Counted from the first letter of the stretch, positions 1-12,924 are shown. The stretch: DNA of 64,000 bases from Heterohyrax brucei (GCA_028571685.1 CM053143.1:11275501-11339500); one strand, 5' to 3'. Translations and numbers: made by a program. The notes: generated by a model not told the origin, from the letters alone.

Positions 1-3000
1 TAGGAGTTGGAATCATTTCCATAGCAATGGATATAGCTTACTAGAGGCCTGAAATCAGTAAGATGACAGTTTACCTTGTGACAAACTGTGATGCTTTGTT
101 TTATTAGGCATACACTGTGTTTACTTTTTCCTTAGCCAAAATATTTATCATAGGGTTCCTAAAACACGGTAGGGCAGAGTAAAAGAAGGAAGAAAGCAAT
201 TTCTTTTAGCAAGATCATACAGTTCAACGCAGAATATGCATATGTTGACATTTGTGACTCATAAAAAAGAAAATCACAGACAAAAACAATGTGAGCCTGT
301 CTTATCGAACCCAAGTTTTCACATCGCCAACATTAAGTCCCCAGATGCATCCAGCAGATGGCGCTGTAGGACACCTACGTACAGAAAGTCATGTTTGTAT
401 CACATCTCCCTCGATTTTGATAAGACAGAGAATAAGGATTTATCAGTAGCTTCAGTAAAGCATATGAGGCTTTGTGATAAAAAAGGACATCATTCCTAAA
501 TATGTATACAAAAATATACATATGCATAAGCACATAAGTAATTCACTCCTGGACATACAATACACCTTTTCTTACCGACTTGAGTAGTCTACGTGTATAC
601 CAGCGGTATTTACGGTCATATGGCAAGAGCGTTCTAAATTCATTTAAAAAAAAAATTAGAATGTCTTAAAGTTAGAATTCATTTTTAATTATAGCAGGAA
701 TGTCTCATTAGGGTGATACTAGTAAAATTAACAACAGTAGGATTTACGGTAACGACTTAAGTGATTGATGAGAGTACAACAAAATGAAGTTTTAGACAGA
801 GAAAAAGCAGGGCAGCTATGGCACACAGTACTTGAAAAAACAGCTCTGTGGTCTGTTAGTGCTAGCCTTATGGTTAATAAAACCTTCTTTCTAATTAACG
901 GTGCTGAAATATTCTTAAAGAACAGAATCTTCTTGTTAAGAAAAAAAAAAAAACCTTAAGTTTTTTTTTTCCCCAAGTAGACGCCATTCCCATAAAGGAA
1001 AAAGCTGACATCGATTACCATGTCTGATTGCAAAGACAGGGGGAAAAAAATGCCACCTTTCAATCAAATCAAAACCAGAATGTGAGAATGGAAAACTACT
1101 TTATTGAAATACTACAAACACAAGTCCACCCAACACCCTCACAGTCAGCAGCTGTTTGCTCCTAAAGTCATCAACTGGAGCTTTTAAGTAATTACCTCAG
1201 TACTTAAAAAAAATACTCAATAAGCTTTAAATCTTTAAAATTCACATTTATGGTCTATTGTTATGATATAAAAACAGTGAATAAATAGTAATTTATTGGA
1301 CCTTTATATGTTGCTTATATAAAAAGGTTATTTCAAAGTTTAAAATGTTTAAATGTCAACTGCAAGGACTGGGAACACTCCCCCCTCCACCCCAGATGGG
1401 AAGTGTGCAGTAGCATTATGCGCAAGAAAAGCTGTCACCTCAGGAGAAGCATTTTGGCGGGCAAGATTCAGATCCACAACACAAAGAGCACTGAGGCAGG
1501 AGAGACACTCTATGCCTCCACAAGGAAATATCTTTCACTGAAATGTTCTTGGGTAATTTTACAGAACATATCCACAGCTAAATGGAATCCTATTTTAAAT
1601 TTTCTTGTCATTGAGAAAACTATATTCCACAGAAGATACCTATCACAAGGCGACAGAGTAGAAGAAGAAAAACTATCTGTTACATATGAAAACGAGGCTT
1701 TGCCTTGTAACCTGGGCAGATTTCATAAACCACTTGCATCCTTTTAAAAGCCTCAAGTTAAACTATATCTAGGGTGTAAACAATCTGAATCAGCCTGATT
1801 TTGTCTAAGCAATATTAGGGTGAATATTAGGGTGTTTTAAAAACAGTAATAAAGTCATCCACCAGTACAAGATTCAGAGAAAAAGGTGTACGCTTAGGGT
1901 CTAAGTGAGTGAAATTACCAGCTAACTCTTCTGATATTTGAAATCACAAGTACCTGCATGAGACCTACAAAGTGCAGAAAAAGCATTAGCCTGGCTTTCT
2001 TTCCTATAACTGCTTTTCCATAAAGAAAGAAAAATACTCTAAATTAAAAAATTTAAGGTGATGCATTTTGTGCATTTATAGATCATTCTGCAATTACATG
2101 TATAATGTTTATATGGATCCAACTCGACGGCACTTGGCTTGGCTTGGCAAAGTCCTCAGCACCTCATAAAGGTCATTTATACTGTAACCGAGAGATAGAA
2201 AATAGAGCTAAGCATAACCTAAAATTCTTCATCTGCAAAGCTCTGACTTCAGCAGCTGCATGGTGCAGCCATCAATGAGCCAGAGGCTTACAAAATCCAA
2301 ACCAGCTTGCATGAATATTTCAGACACAGTTTCCACACAGTGAAAACGGCTTTGTTTTTGTTTGTCATTTTCTTTTGCAAAGCTTAGGCTGGCTTGTTCA
2401 TTTCTCTATTCTAATGTGTGTAAATTCTCATTACATGGAAAAGTGCCTATTTTTCTTCTAGATTCGTCTTTCAAAAATAAAGCAAAATTAAATTGAGACG
2501 TCAGATGTTATAAAAGGGCCAGAAAGGAGGGAGGTTCATTTTGAGAAAGGTAATTTCATTTAGTCAAGATACATTACAATTTTCCAAAATTTTATTAGAT
2601 GTGGTTATGCTATTCTTTTTTCTTTTTATTACCAGCATTAGTAGGAGTTAATATCCAGCATCCTGCAGACAATGAAAGGGTACAGATGAAATGCTTTATA
2701 AAAAATATAATGTAATAATATATACTCTAACGCCAACAAGATGGTGTTGGCGCAGTGATTCATTTCCTCAAAGCATTGTGTGTTTCTGACAACACCTTGA
2801 CTCAGTTACCAGTGTTGCTTAATTTTATAGACAGGACAGAAGGACCACAGCAAAGCCTACAAATTAGATTATTATTAAACCCCAGCATTTGGTCAGTGGG
2901 AATGATTCATTTTTTAGATGACACATGTAAAAATCATTTCTAGGATGATTTATAAGATACACATGTACACGCATACACATGCACACACACATCATATTTC

Positions 3001-4880
3001 CATTTATGGAAAAGCTAAAAAATTTTAATTTTAAAATAAACTTTAGTTTCTGAAATGCAACAGCAGTTACATACAAGTATGGCTAGTCTGCCATTAGGTA
3101 GTTTGCAGAGCATGCACTGGTCATGCCCATGTATAACCGTAGAACATATTAGGTCAGCAAGTATGACAACCAAATTCTTTTGTTTTCTTGTTTGGATTGC
3201 TATTGGTGCAGGAAACATTTTAGAGTATTTCTAGACAAGGCTATATTTACAAAAACAAAACCAAAACACCTCAATGTCTAGGGGGAAAAAGAAATCTTCC
3301 TAAATATTTTGAGATAAGTGGCAAAATAGTAGCTTTATCTCAGGCAAACCTATATTTGGTAGAGATAATAATGCAGTAAATCTCAGTAACTGGATTCACA
3401 GAGCTGATTAAAAAAAAAAAAATTGAAAGTAGTCACACAGTCTAAAAGGTGAGATAGGAAGAAAGGCCAAAGTGTACGAGTTCATAACAAAAAGAACATG
3501 AGATATTTTTCAAGAGTGCTAAAAACAGTTATCTATGAAGTTTACACCTTTTAGAATTTTACTGCAATCTAATGTAAAACAGATATATAATACATGAAAC
3601 ATAGACACACACACACACTGAAATTCGAACTGGTCACAAAGACCATGTTCTATGTGGCATTACACCCTTAAAATTATTTTTCATATTCTATTTGAGTAAG
3701 GAATTATCTGTTTGGGTTAAAATAAGATATATACATTAGAGGTTTACTGAATAAAAATTTTGTTTACCCATATACCAAAGTCCATCTGATATATCGAAGA
3801 CAGAAACAGCTTTGAAAAATAGTCTGCATATATTCTTTTAGAATTGTACTGGCATTTAGGAAAACTAAGAAAGGTTTCATATAAATATTATACATTTAAG
3901 CTCAACTTTATAAAAATAAATCCAAAATATGATGGATTTAAACTGTTTTGTAACTGAGGATCGAGTGTCAGAAATACCACATATTCAGGAAATCAGGAAC
4001 AAGATCCTTCCTCAACTAAATACAAAATGCAACTTGCTTTAAATTAAGAACTGTAAATATTTCGGAGCAGTAAAAATGTTCTACTTTATGAAGTAAAAAT
4101 CTGAAGCTAGTCTTGCAAGAACTCTTCAGTGTTGTCATAATCATTTTAATTAAATTCTCATTTTTCAGGTGGTCCCTTTAATTGTTTTTTCCTACTTCTT
4201 AATGTGTTTTTCTAAAGCCATTTCTTTTCTGCAGCTGTGCGCGACTGGTTTTAATGGTAGCTGCTTCCTTTTTTGCCTTCTGTGAATCACAATTTTAAAT
4301 GGTTACACATTTTTTGTTTTACTGCCTTAAGCATAGTTTCATAAAGATGTTTAAGGCTGCTGGTGAACATTTTCATTTCCCATCTGAAAAACCAAGAGCC
4401 AATCTGAATATTCCACATTGGCCTTTAATGACCTGTTTTATCTTTTAATATGTAGATGAAAGCATATTTTTGTAAAGACTAGTTCCCATGAAATTATAAT
4501 TTTTATTTTTCTTTTTTAAAATATGAATTCAACAAACAAGATAATAGGTGACTGCTCTCTTACAGTGTATCATATTGTTCATGGATGAAAATTTTTTTTT
4601 TATTTGGTGACAGCCATTTCCAATAAGGGACTAGCATTTTCAGATTGCAAGAAAAATCTGTAACATGAATAATGAGATTTCATGCTACGGTTTTAATTAT
4701 CAATGTTTACAAAATGTTAATAACAAAGCTATGTAGAGCTTTCTTAAATTACAGCCAAGACATCGCATCTAAACTACTTGCTAATTCTGCTTCATTCCCA
4801 CTACCATGCAAAAGATACCTTCACCGCAAAATGTTATTACATGCCACTTAAAGATTATTTATAAAATAAGTTGCACTTAC
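1..4880 (-). other. LRBA: LRBA intron (5' part), downstream of the second WD40 exon
   Basis: No exon, and almost no recognisable repeat apart from a possible AfroSINE 3' remnant near 2114-2148 and short CA runs near 2970-2990 and 3605-3619. A CTCF-like motif is at 351-365. The lack of young repeats over nearly 5 kb is unusual for this window. Confidence 0.8.
351..365 (+). promoter_or_regulatory. CTCF-like core motif
   Basis: The 15 bases CCAGCAGATGGCGCT fit the CTCF core CCASYAGRKGGCRSY at every position if T is allowed in the middle. No repeat is recognised here. Occupancy is inference only. Confidence 0.45.
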
Positions 4881-5048
4881 TGCCTGGGTTATCTCCAATC
4901 CCACTGCTTTTTCCATTCCAGTACCACAGTAGAAGGGTTGCATCACGTGATCCTGACAGAACGTAGCAATTTCCCCCAATATACGACTCTGAACGGGTGA
5001 GACAAGTGACAACATCCCAGTGGCCAAATACCACTTGGATCAGTTTTC
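4881..5048 (-). CDS. LRBA: LRBA coding exon: second WD40 repeat
   Basis: A 168-base exon, phase 1 to 1, read as (G)KLIQVVFGHWDVVTCLTRSE at the start, then YIGGNCYVLSGSRDATLLLW and a C-terminal NGKSSGIGDNPG. The acceptor is TTTTCTGTTTCAG and the donor CCAGGCA|gtaagt. GHWDVVTC and SGSRDATLLLWYW are the classic GH...WD-type blade of the BEACH-family propeller. VFGHWDVVTCLTRSES has T where I recall A in other LRBA and NBEA proteins, apparently a lineage change. The following exon (expected to read roughly TAAPRAILTGHD) is not seen between 1 and 4880. Confidence 0.95.
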
Positions 5049-5149
5049 CTGAAACAGAAAAAGATTTTCTTTGAAAGCGTTACAGCAAGCAAAAAGACAA
5101 ACAAACAAACAACAACAACAACAAATTTCCAGTGACTAGATAACTTGTA

Positions 5150-5224
5150 TTCCCATGGGGTCACTCTACTGTGACCTACAGGGTTGCTATGAGACAAAAC
5201 TGACTTGACACCAACAGGTTTTAC
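5150..5224 (+). repeat. AfroSINE, 3' remnant
   Basis: Only the 3' part remains (CATGGGGTCACT, GGGTTGCTATGAGACA, CTTGACACCAACAGG). It lies about 100 bases from the acceptor of the exon at 4881-5048, the closest SINE to any exon in the window. A CAA-type simple repeat precedes it. Confidence 0.65.
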
Positions 5225-5628
5225 AGACAACATGTGAGACAACGAAGCTACATTAATTCAGATTTTCATAATTCAGACTTTATAATAACTTGTTCTGGTT
5301 GAACCTAAAGTTCTCTTTGAATATTAAAAACAACAAAAGATTAACTGAATTATGAGAAGAACATTTGTGAAAGGCACATGTTAAAACTACGAGAGTAACG
5401 TTTGAGGGCCACGGAGTTATAAAATGGCTACAAGTTAAAAATGATGAATCACTTCTACTTATTCAAGTGGGCTCCAGAGAATCCTTATGCGGAACCATTT
5501 TAATAATCTGTTGAGTCACTGTATACGATTAAAAACAAAACAAAATTTAGTTGATTTACTCTATAATTCAGACTTCGCTAATACAAACTTGTCTCTGAAT
5601 GAATGAAAATTAAAACAGATCTCTACAA

Positions 5629-5820
5629 GAAGCTCTGGCGGCCCAATGGTTAAGCGCTTGGCTGCTAACTGAAACGCTGGTGGTTCAAACATACCCCACG
5701 GCTCCTTGAGATGAAGACCACAAATATGACAGCCAACAGAACCCTGTGAGGCAGTTGTGCTCCATCACATGGGGTCACAATGAGCCAAAAGTGTATGGGA
5801 CAACACTCAACAAACAACAG
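5629..5820 (+). repeat. AfroSINE, long subtype
   Basis: The tRNA-like head GGTTAAGCGCTTGGCTGC and B-box-like GGTTCAAAC are followed by the middle segment of the longer subtype and a CAACAAACAACAG tail. Confidence 0.85.
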
Positions 5821-6473
5821 CATACCAGGATAATGCAAGCCCTTTGGAGAGTTTCTCCATCTTCAAATCAGGATTCCACGAACTGAGTTTTCATAAAAGG
5901 ACCAATTTATTGTAATTGCAATTGGAGCCATGTCATTCTTTCTTTAACAGTCTGACTGATGAAAATTCCTTAGGGGGTATGATGATGTCGAGATTATGGG
6001 AGTTTATCTAAGGTTAATAAATGGGGCAGGGCCAGATGGGGAGGGAAGGAACTCTGTAAACTGCCTAGTCCCTCAAATACAGGAAGAATTGCTCATATAA
6101 AGTTACCAGAAAAAGATAAACCCTCACCTTTCAAAGCCTTTGTTTAACCAGTGATGGTGCTTAGAATTCACAAAGACTTTGTAAAGAATTAAATACCTGG
6201 AACAGCCTCTCCACAGTATCCCTCTAATTTCCATATTTCTAATATGGAAATATTAGAAAATATTTCTAATATTTTCCTCTAATGCTGACATAAGGTATAA
6301 ATATGTCATAGAATTTCTACCCTTAATATTCAACATGAGTTTCCTTTTCCTCCCCTAGTGTTTCAGTGGGGTCATTAATAATACAATTCAAATATTCAAG
6401 AAAAAGACCACCAAGCTAAAAAAAAAAAAAAATCAATACACCCAAAACGTTGTGTTTAACACGGAACACATTA

Positions 6474-6680
6474 TAACCAGTTGCTCTCAAGTTAATTCTG
6501 ACTCATCAAGACCCCATGTGTGTCACAGTAGAATTGTTCTTCATAAGGTTTTCAATGGCTGAGTTTTCAGAAGTTCATCACCAGGCCTCTCCTCCAAGGT
6601 GTGTCTGGGTGGACTTGAGTGGTTTAACCACTCAGTCAGCAGGTGACTGAGTTAACTGTCCGCCCTGCCTGGGAATTCCT
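6474..6680 (-). repeat. AfroSINE, GGTGTGTCTGGG subtype
   Basis: Reads in reverse as the SINE with the extra central segment (CAGGCCTCTCCTCCAAGGTG and GTGTCTGGGTGGACTTGAG) and an oddly duplicated CAGTCAGCAGGTGACTGAG before its head. Confidence 0.75.
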
Positions 6681-6698
6681 AACCTAGTCTACAGCTTC

Positions 6699-6868
6699 GG
6701 AAACCCTGGTGGCATAGTGATCTAGTGCCACAGCTGCTAATCAAAAGGTCGGCAGTTCACATCTGCCAGGTGTTCCTTGGAAACTGTGGGGCAGTTCTAC
6801 TCTGTCCTATAGGGTTGCTATGAGTAGTAATTAACTGGACAGCAGTGGCTTGGGTTTGGTTCTGGTTT
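6699..6868 (+). repeat. AfroSINE, short subtype, nearly full length
   Basis: A clear copy: GGAAACCCTGGTGGCATAG, AGCTGCTAATCAAAAGGTCG, CAGTTCTACTCTGTCCTATA and a GGGTTTGGTTCTGGTTT tail. It follows the minus copy at 6474-6680 closely, giving a tail-to-tail-like inverted pair. Confidence 0.9.
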
Positions 6869-7110
6869 CTAAAGCTTAAGGTTTTACTTCAATACTGGTA
6901 CTTAAAGGCATTTAACTTCTCAAGGTTGCAACATATACACTTAAGGAAGCAATTTTTTTAACTCTAGATTTTCATAAACCGAATAAAGTTTTATTAAAGT
7001 TTATATATTTAGAAATATAAAATTTTGAAATACACTTCATAGAAATCAGACGTAAGTCAAACACAGTGCTGTCACTTAGGAGCAAGCAGTCTTGCACATT
7101 TACTGCTACT

Positions 7111-7283
7111 ACCAAACACACCAAACCACACCTGTTGCTGTGGAATTGTTTCCAACTCTCAGTGAGCCTACAGGACAGAAGGGAACTCCTCCCACAGGGT
7201 TCCCAAAGAGTGGCTGGTGGATTCAAACCACCGACCTCTTAACTACTAGCCAGCCTCTTCACCACTGTGCCACCGGGACCCCC
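7111..7283 (-). repeat. AfroSINE, short subtype, full length
   Basis: Reverse-oriented copy with CTGTTGCTGTGGAATTG, GGCTGGTGGATTCAAACC, and the head CACTGTGCCACCGGGACC. Confidence 0.9.
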
Positions 7284-7637
7284 TTTAAAGCTACTGGTAG
7301 CTGTAGAATCAGATTCACCTACATATCAGATTGCACAGTGAATCAATTATATACTCTTCTTCCTGTGATTGAGAGAGAAAAGACTTCAGTCAAAGCAGGT
7401 GTTTTAACTGCTTAACGTTCACTTCTCATTTTTTTTTTCAAATTTTTTCAACTGGCATCAACATATGTCACTTAAAAATTATCTTACATCAGTAAAATCA
7501 GTATGATAAAGTGAATTCACGACATTCTAGAAAAGACAATGGAAAAGAATAAAGCTAATTATGAAAAATGTAATAGTTTCCACGTCATTTCCAACCAATG
7601 TGAAGAATGAAATGGAGACGTTTCTTGGTGGAATGAA

Positions 7638-7837
7638 GATACTGGGAGGCCAAACCATTAAGTGGCTAATTACTAACTGAAAGGTCGGCAGCTTCCACTC
7701 ACTTAGAGGTGCCTTGGAAGAAAAGCCTGGTGATCTATGTCTACACAATCAGCCATGAAAACCCTACGGGGCACAGTTCTGTTCTGCATACTTGAGGTCC
7801 CACATGTTGCAATCAAGTTGACAGCAACTGGTAGTGG
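7638..7837 (+). repeat. AfroSINE, long subtype, diverged
   Basis: The head is degraded. CTGAAAGGTCGGCAG, AGCCTGGTGATCTATG and TGAAAACCCTACGGGGCA identify the longer subtype. It abuts the next copy. Confidence 0.75.
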
Positions 7838-8023
7838 TGACATAGGTGACACAAGTGGTTAACATGCTCAGCTGCTAACCAAAGGGCTGGAGGTTCAAGG
7901 TGCCTCAGCAGAGAGCCCGGTGATGGACTTGTAAAAGTCAGCTACCGAAAACCCCGAGGAGCGCAGCTGCACCTGGTAATAGGGGCTGTCACGGTTTGGG
8001 ACTGACCCAACAGCAACTGAGAG
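7838..8023 (+). repeat. AfroSINE, long subtype, diverged
   Basis: Directly downstream and in the same orientation as the copy ending at 7837. GTGGTTAACATGCTCAGCTG and AACCAAAGGGCTGGAGGTTC mark the head; the 3' part is heavily mutated. Confidence 0.75.
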
Positions 8024-8337
8024 ATTAGAGGCGCTTCTCATTCAGGATAAGACGAAAGTTACGTAGTTGAATGCACTTTTATTAATAATTGGGAAACTAA
8101 AGGTTAAATCAGCATATTTTAACTACATAAAAATATACCATATTGTTGGATTGTATTTTTTTATTATAGTATATGCACCGTGATTTCTGCCTCAGCCTAG
8201 ACTTAAACGCCAAGAGCATAAAAACCACAAGCGTGACTTAGGTAAGTTGTTCTGGGCAGGCTTTTATTCCAGTTTTCAAACCCAGTGGATATCGAACTGT
8301 GGATGAGTGAAATAACTGGAACTGGCCAGGCACTTAG

Positions 8338-8545
8338 GAAGCCCTGGCGTTGAAGTGGTTAAGTGCTTGGCTGCTCGCCCGAAGGTCAGTGGTTCAAACC
8401 CACCAGCCCCTCTGCAGGAGAGAGATGCGGCAGTCTGCTTCCGTGAGGAGCACAGCCTTGGACCACCACGGGGCAGTTTACTCGGTCCCATAGGGTCTGC
8501 CTAGGTTAGAATCAACTCCGTGGCAGCGGCTTTAGTGTGGGTTTT
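8338..8545 (+). repeat. AfroSINE, long subtype, well preserved
   Basis: GAAGCCCTGGCGTTGAAGTG, GTCAGTGGTTCAAACCCACC, the long-subtype centre CGGCAGTCTGCTTCCGTGAG and AGAATCAACTCCGTGGCAGC. The tRNA-like B box (GGTTCAAACCC) is intact. Confidence 0.9.
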
Positions 8546-8778
8546 AAGTAGGCATTTGAGGTCAAGGGTGTGCAGGAAACCAGGTGTTCCAGGTTAACAG
8601 AGAGGCTTGTAAAGAGCTGCTGTTCCCTCGAGAACGTCCTTAGCTGAGAACTCATGAGGACAGAGTGGGGACAGCCAGCTGTAAAAGTGGGAAGGCTCAA
8701 ATACAGAGGCAGGGTTTTCTCAGATTCCTATGGTAACTCTCATTAGTTAAGTCATTACACCTGTATCATCTACATATG

Positions 8779-8978
8779 TTGTTGTGTTGTGCTGTCAAGC
8801 AGGTTTTTGGCTCATGTTGACCCCGTGTGACAGGGCAGAACCGCCTCACTGGGTTTTGTAGGCTGTAATCTTCACAGGAGCAGATGGCTGTCTTTCTCCC
8901 GCACACCGGCGGGGTACGTTAGAACTTCCAAACTTTCAGTGAGTGGGGCAGTGCTTAACCACAACCATCACCATCAGG
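8779..8978 (-). repeat. AfroSINE, diverged
   Basis: GTGTTGTGCTGTCAAGCAGG, TCATGTTGACCCCGTGTGAC and CAGTGCTTAACC match the reverse-oriented SINE; the centre is diverged. Confidence 0.65.
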
Positions 8979-9170
8979 AAAACATGTATCAATCGCTGTA
9001 TTTGTTTTAAACTAAAATTTCCTAGTACTTAAAATTTTGCCAAGAAAGTTATAATTATTCTTCATTAAGCGAATTTTGTCAAAAAAGTTATCATAATTAT
9101 TCTTCATTCAATGAATCAACGAATGAAAATCTACGGAGCACTTACATAGTTTCAAAGATTAGGCTTTCTT

Positions 9171-9370
9171 AAAGTCCCTGCGTGGCACTAATGGCTGACC
9201 ACTGGACAGAAAGGTTTGAGGTTCAAACCTACCCAAAGGTGTCTTGGAAGACAGGCCTGGTGATCCGCTTCTGAAAGATCACAGCCTTGAAAACCCTATG
9301 GCACATTTCTACTCTGTACACATGGGGTCACCATGAATCGGCATTAACTCCACAGCAACTAACAGAAACC
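9171..9370 (+). repeat. AfroSINE, long subtype
   Basis: AGTCCCTGCGTGGCACTAAT, GAGGTTCAAACCTACCC, GCCTGGTGATCCGCTTCTG, CCTTGAAAACCCTATGGCAC and an ACTCCACAGCAAC end. Confidence 0.85.
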
Positions 9371-10684
9371 ACAACACTGTGTACACAGTGGTGAATAAAA
9401 CAGGCACAGTCCCTACCCGGTTAGTGTTTACAATCTAACGGGAACATAAACGACATCATGACAAGTACTATGGGGGAAAGAACCGAGGTAGCATCAGTGA
9501 GAATAACACAGAACAAGTTCGAGACTGGGTGCCAGAGAATTTACATTTATATAAATAAAGGGAGCAGCATTTCAGCAGTCACATCTATAGGGTTTCATAT
9601 TTTAATACAAATTAACTTATTCTCTACAATTTATACTTTGGCTTGAACTCTGGAACACATTATATTTTTAAGTTTACTTTCCCCTGGCCTGGCAGCCTTC
9701 CTCAGCAATATTTGTTATTGTTATGAGGTTGGGGTTCACCCCTCCTAAATAAATCACAGCATATAAATACCTGCTGTTCTTTTTGGTAAATTATTTTCTG
9801 ATAATCTCATAAGTGTTCCTCAACCTTTATTTTTTGTTTCCTTTAATACCAGTCCACCTCTCCACACACTAATATCAAATATTACCACAAGCACTAGAAT
9901 ATCCCTTTTTTGACAGAACAAATTTTCTAGTTAATGTTTTATTTGACAGCTGTGCTGCAAATAAAAAAATTCAAGCTCAAGACTGTGCACCACTGAATCT
10001 AAAATGTGGCCTGAAAATCATTCCCACTGCCGGCAGGAGGTTTTATTGTTGCCTTTGCCCAGAAAACATGATTTACGTTTAAAGAATTTCCTGTTACAAT
10101 CCGAGTTACCCTCTCTTTCCCTCATACCAATCCAATAAGAGACGGATTTTTGGGGGGCTTAAGTGCTAAAATATAATTGAATTCAACACTCGTGATAGCT
10201 TTGCCCTTATATAGTATTGACCATACAATTTTCCCCATTGCTTCTCTGTCAAACTTAGGAGAAAATATTTACTATTCAATTGTCATAAAAACATACTTAA
10301 ACTAACTGAAGTTATTTTAAATAAAACTGAGTTGTGCACAAGACTTTTAAAAAAAAATACTAGGAATCTAAGTTGAGATTTTTTTTTTCCATAACTTTTC
10401 TGGAAAGTGTAAACATTTTTATTCCACAAGCTAAGTCAGTCGCACTGAAATTAAGTTTAAGCTTCCCCCTGTGAAAATGTTTTACACATACTTGCAAACA
10501 CATACTCTGAAAACCAGTAAACTTAATGGTTTTTGGAAAAAGAAGAAGGAGGTATCGCTAGTACATTAGGTCTTATGTAATATGGCAGACATACTAGGAA
10601 CTTAGTGTCCCGAATGAGAATGTTTTCCAAATTAACTAATGATTGACAATAATGCCTGCATAAGATAACATGGCATAATTACAA

Positions 10685-10915
10685 AGAATGCCATATTTAA
10701 AGTCAGAAGACCTAGATCCAAGGCCCACCTCTACTATCACGAGGTATATTTCAACAAGTTACTTTAATCTGTGTAAACCTCAGCTTCATTATCTAAAGAA
10801 CAAGAGCAGTGGGACCTGCTCTGTCTACCTCACAGGACCATTGTGAGGCTGAAGCAACATCACGTATGTGAAAGAATTGTGTAAGCTCTAAAGACTACAT
10901 CAACGTTAAGAACAG
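10685..10915 (+). repeat. MIR SINE
   Basis: Core features of the ancient mammalian MIR: AAGTTACTTTAATCTGTG, AACCTCAGCTTCATTATCTA, CCTCACAGGACCATTGTGAG and GTGTAAGCTCTAAAG. Confidence 0.8.
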
Positions 10916-11972
10916 TTTTAATAGCAGTGTCACATAAAAGCGAGGTATATTTTTCTTAGCCTTACAAATATCAAGTCAATGCTTTAAAACAATGGAATGT
11001 CCACAAATTAGAAAAACTTCAAGTGTCAAAATCAAAGATTGATATAATTTATGCTTCCATTTACATGACAATCTGGAAAAGGCAAAAGTATAGAGCTTGA
11101 GAACAGACCAGACATGGCCAGAGGTTGAGTATAAAAGGGTAGGTCAAGAGAATTTGGTGGTAACACAGCTGCTCTTTATCTAGACAGTGGTGATGGTTTC
11201 ACAACTTTATGCATTTTCAAAGCTCAAAGAACCATAAACCGAAAAGAACTGCTGTTGCTGTATGTAAATTTTAAAATAATTGTTTAAATGTAAACGCACA
11301 GGCATATAAGAAAATGTTCAACAAAATCTTGTGTGAGGTTTAAACTGAAAATTTCTACAAAAAAGCAGCAGTGTGCAATCATAATGCTAAGGCTATTACG
11401 AAAATAAATAGTGAAAGAAAAGGTTAAAATGGGAATTGAGTATTAAATTATAGAAAATTCATTATAATAATAAATTTTAGGAAAATGTATCAACCCCCTT
11501 CTCATTTTTTAAGAAATTCTAGAGGAATTCTATGTTCAACAGTTTTATCCACACCATAAATTATGGTAATTTCTTCCTTTCTGGACCTACAGAATCAAGA
11601 TGCAAACTATACGCTATCTAGGTCACCAATTCCTTGAGCCCCAAATAAATTTATGCCTAAAAATAACGTCTAGGGTTTGTTCTATGAGTAGTCCATACTC
11701 AATAATTTTTCCCTGCTCTCTTACAGGTATAAGACTTCCATAAAAATTCACTTAGGGCAAACATTGAATAATCAAGTTATTTTTTCAACATAATATACTA
11801 TGGCAAGAGAATGGATGGCTACATTTTATGAGGTATGCTAACAATGAGACTGCAGAGTGACTCGCTGTGCAACAGTTAACTAGAAATTTCAATGAAAGAC
11901 AGTCTTCCATTCCCATACCACTTTAAGATATTTGTAGATCCTTGTTTCAGTCGAAAACTCGACTGCCACAGG

Positions 11973-12130
11973 CAAACAAAACCACTGCTACTGAGTGAAT
12001 TTTGACTCATAGTGACTCCACAGACAGCAGAACTGCCCCTCAGAGTCTCCAAGGAGCACCTGAAGGATTGGAGCTGCTGACTGTTGGTTTAGCAGATGTA
12101 GCACTCATATACCACGCCACCAGGGTTTTC
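11973..12130 (-). repeat. AfroSINE, short subtype
   Basis: GACTCATAGTGACTCCACAG, CCAAGGAGCACCTG and the head CACGCCACCAGGGTTTTC in reverse orientation. Confidence 0.9.
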
Positions 12131-12924
12131 TCTATTGTCACAGTATACATAAATGAGCTCAAATGCAGTAAAATCTAATTTTATTTTGAAAGATTCAACT
12201 ACATATGTAAGTTTATTTCACCTTGAAACTGTCTAAAATTGTATTAAAAAGAATCCATTACATTTCTCAGTGTTTCTTAATTTCCTACAGCAAAAACTCA
12301 TAAATATATCCAGGGTTGGTTTTCCTACAATAATATTGAGTTGTCCCTTAGGGAAATGCATGCAAATGAATATACAGACTTTAATTTTTGTGTCTTAATG
12401 TGAGCTCCTGTCACACAAAATCAGTAGTCAGCTACTTCATGTTACTGCGATCTTCAGCAAGATTCTATGCAGAACTGGGTGGAGACCCAATATCTGCTCC
12501 TAAGAGATGTATGTAATGAGTCTTTCCAGTAAGAGGGAAGAGCCATTAAACAACACAAAAGTGGAAAAAAAATATACTCGCATATATGTGCGCTCACTAT
12601 AGGATTACGCATGTGAACACACATGTGGTGTTCACATACCAGGGTGTGCCTTCAAAATGATCATGCCTTCTGAAAGCACAAGGCTCGGGAGAGAAACTTC
12701 CTCTAGAAAACTGCCCCTATAAATAAGCTGAGAGCTTAACCTGAGAACAGCCTGCACAGTCGATTAGTGTTTGAACTAGTGTTTGAACGGTGAAAAGAGT
12801 GACTTCTTTCCCCTATTTTACAAATTCTGTAATTTTTGGAAGGAGGAAGATGAGAGAGCCTTCTAAAACTCTTGATGCTTCTTGTAGAAGACTTCAGCTC
12901 ACTGATGAAGACAAGAACAGTCAC

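Larger units (their letters stand above)
5049..12924 (-). other. LRBA: LRBA intron of 7.9 kb with an AfroSINE cluster
   Basis: Nine AfroSINE copies or remnants lie between 5150 and 9370, and one more at 11973. 9370-10680 and 10920-11970 are AT-rich with no assigned element; a MIR lies at 10685-10915. 12140-12924 shows nothing I can assign. Confidence 0.85.

Noticed and set aside
8338-8410. tRNA genes suggested by A- and B-box-like sequences
   Set aside because: The boxes belong to AfroSINE heads; no cloverleaf with intact arms was found.
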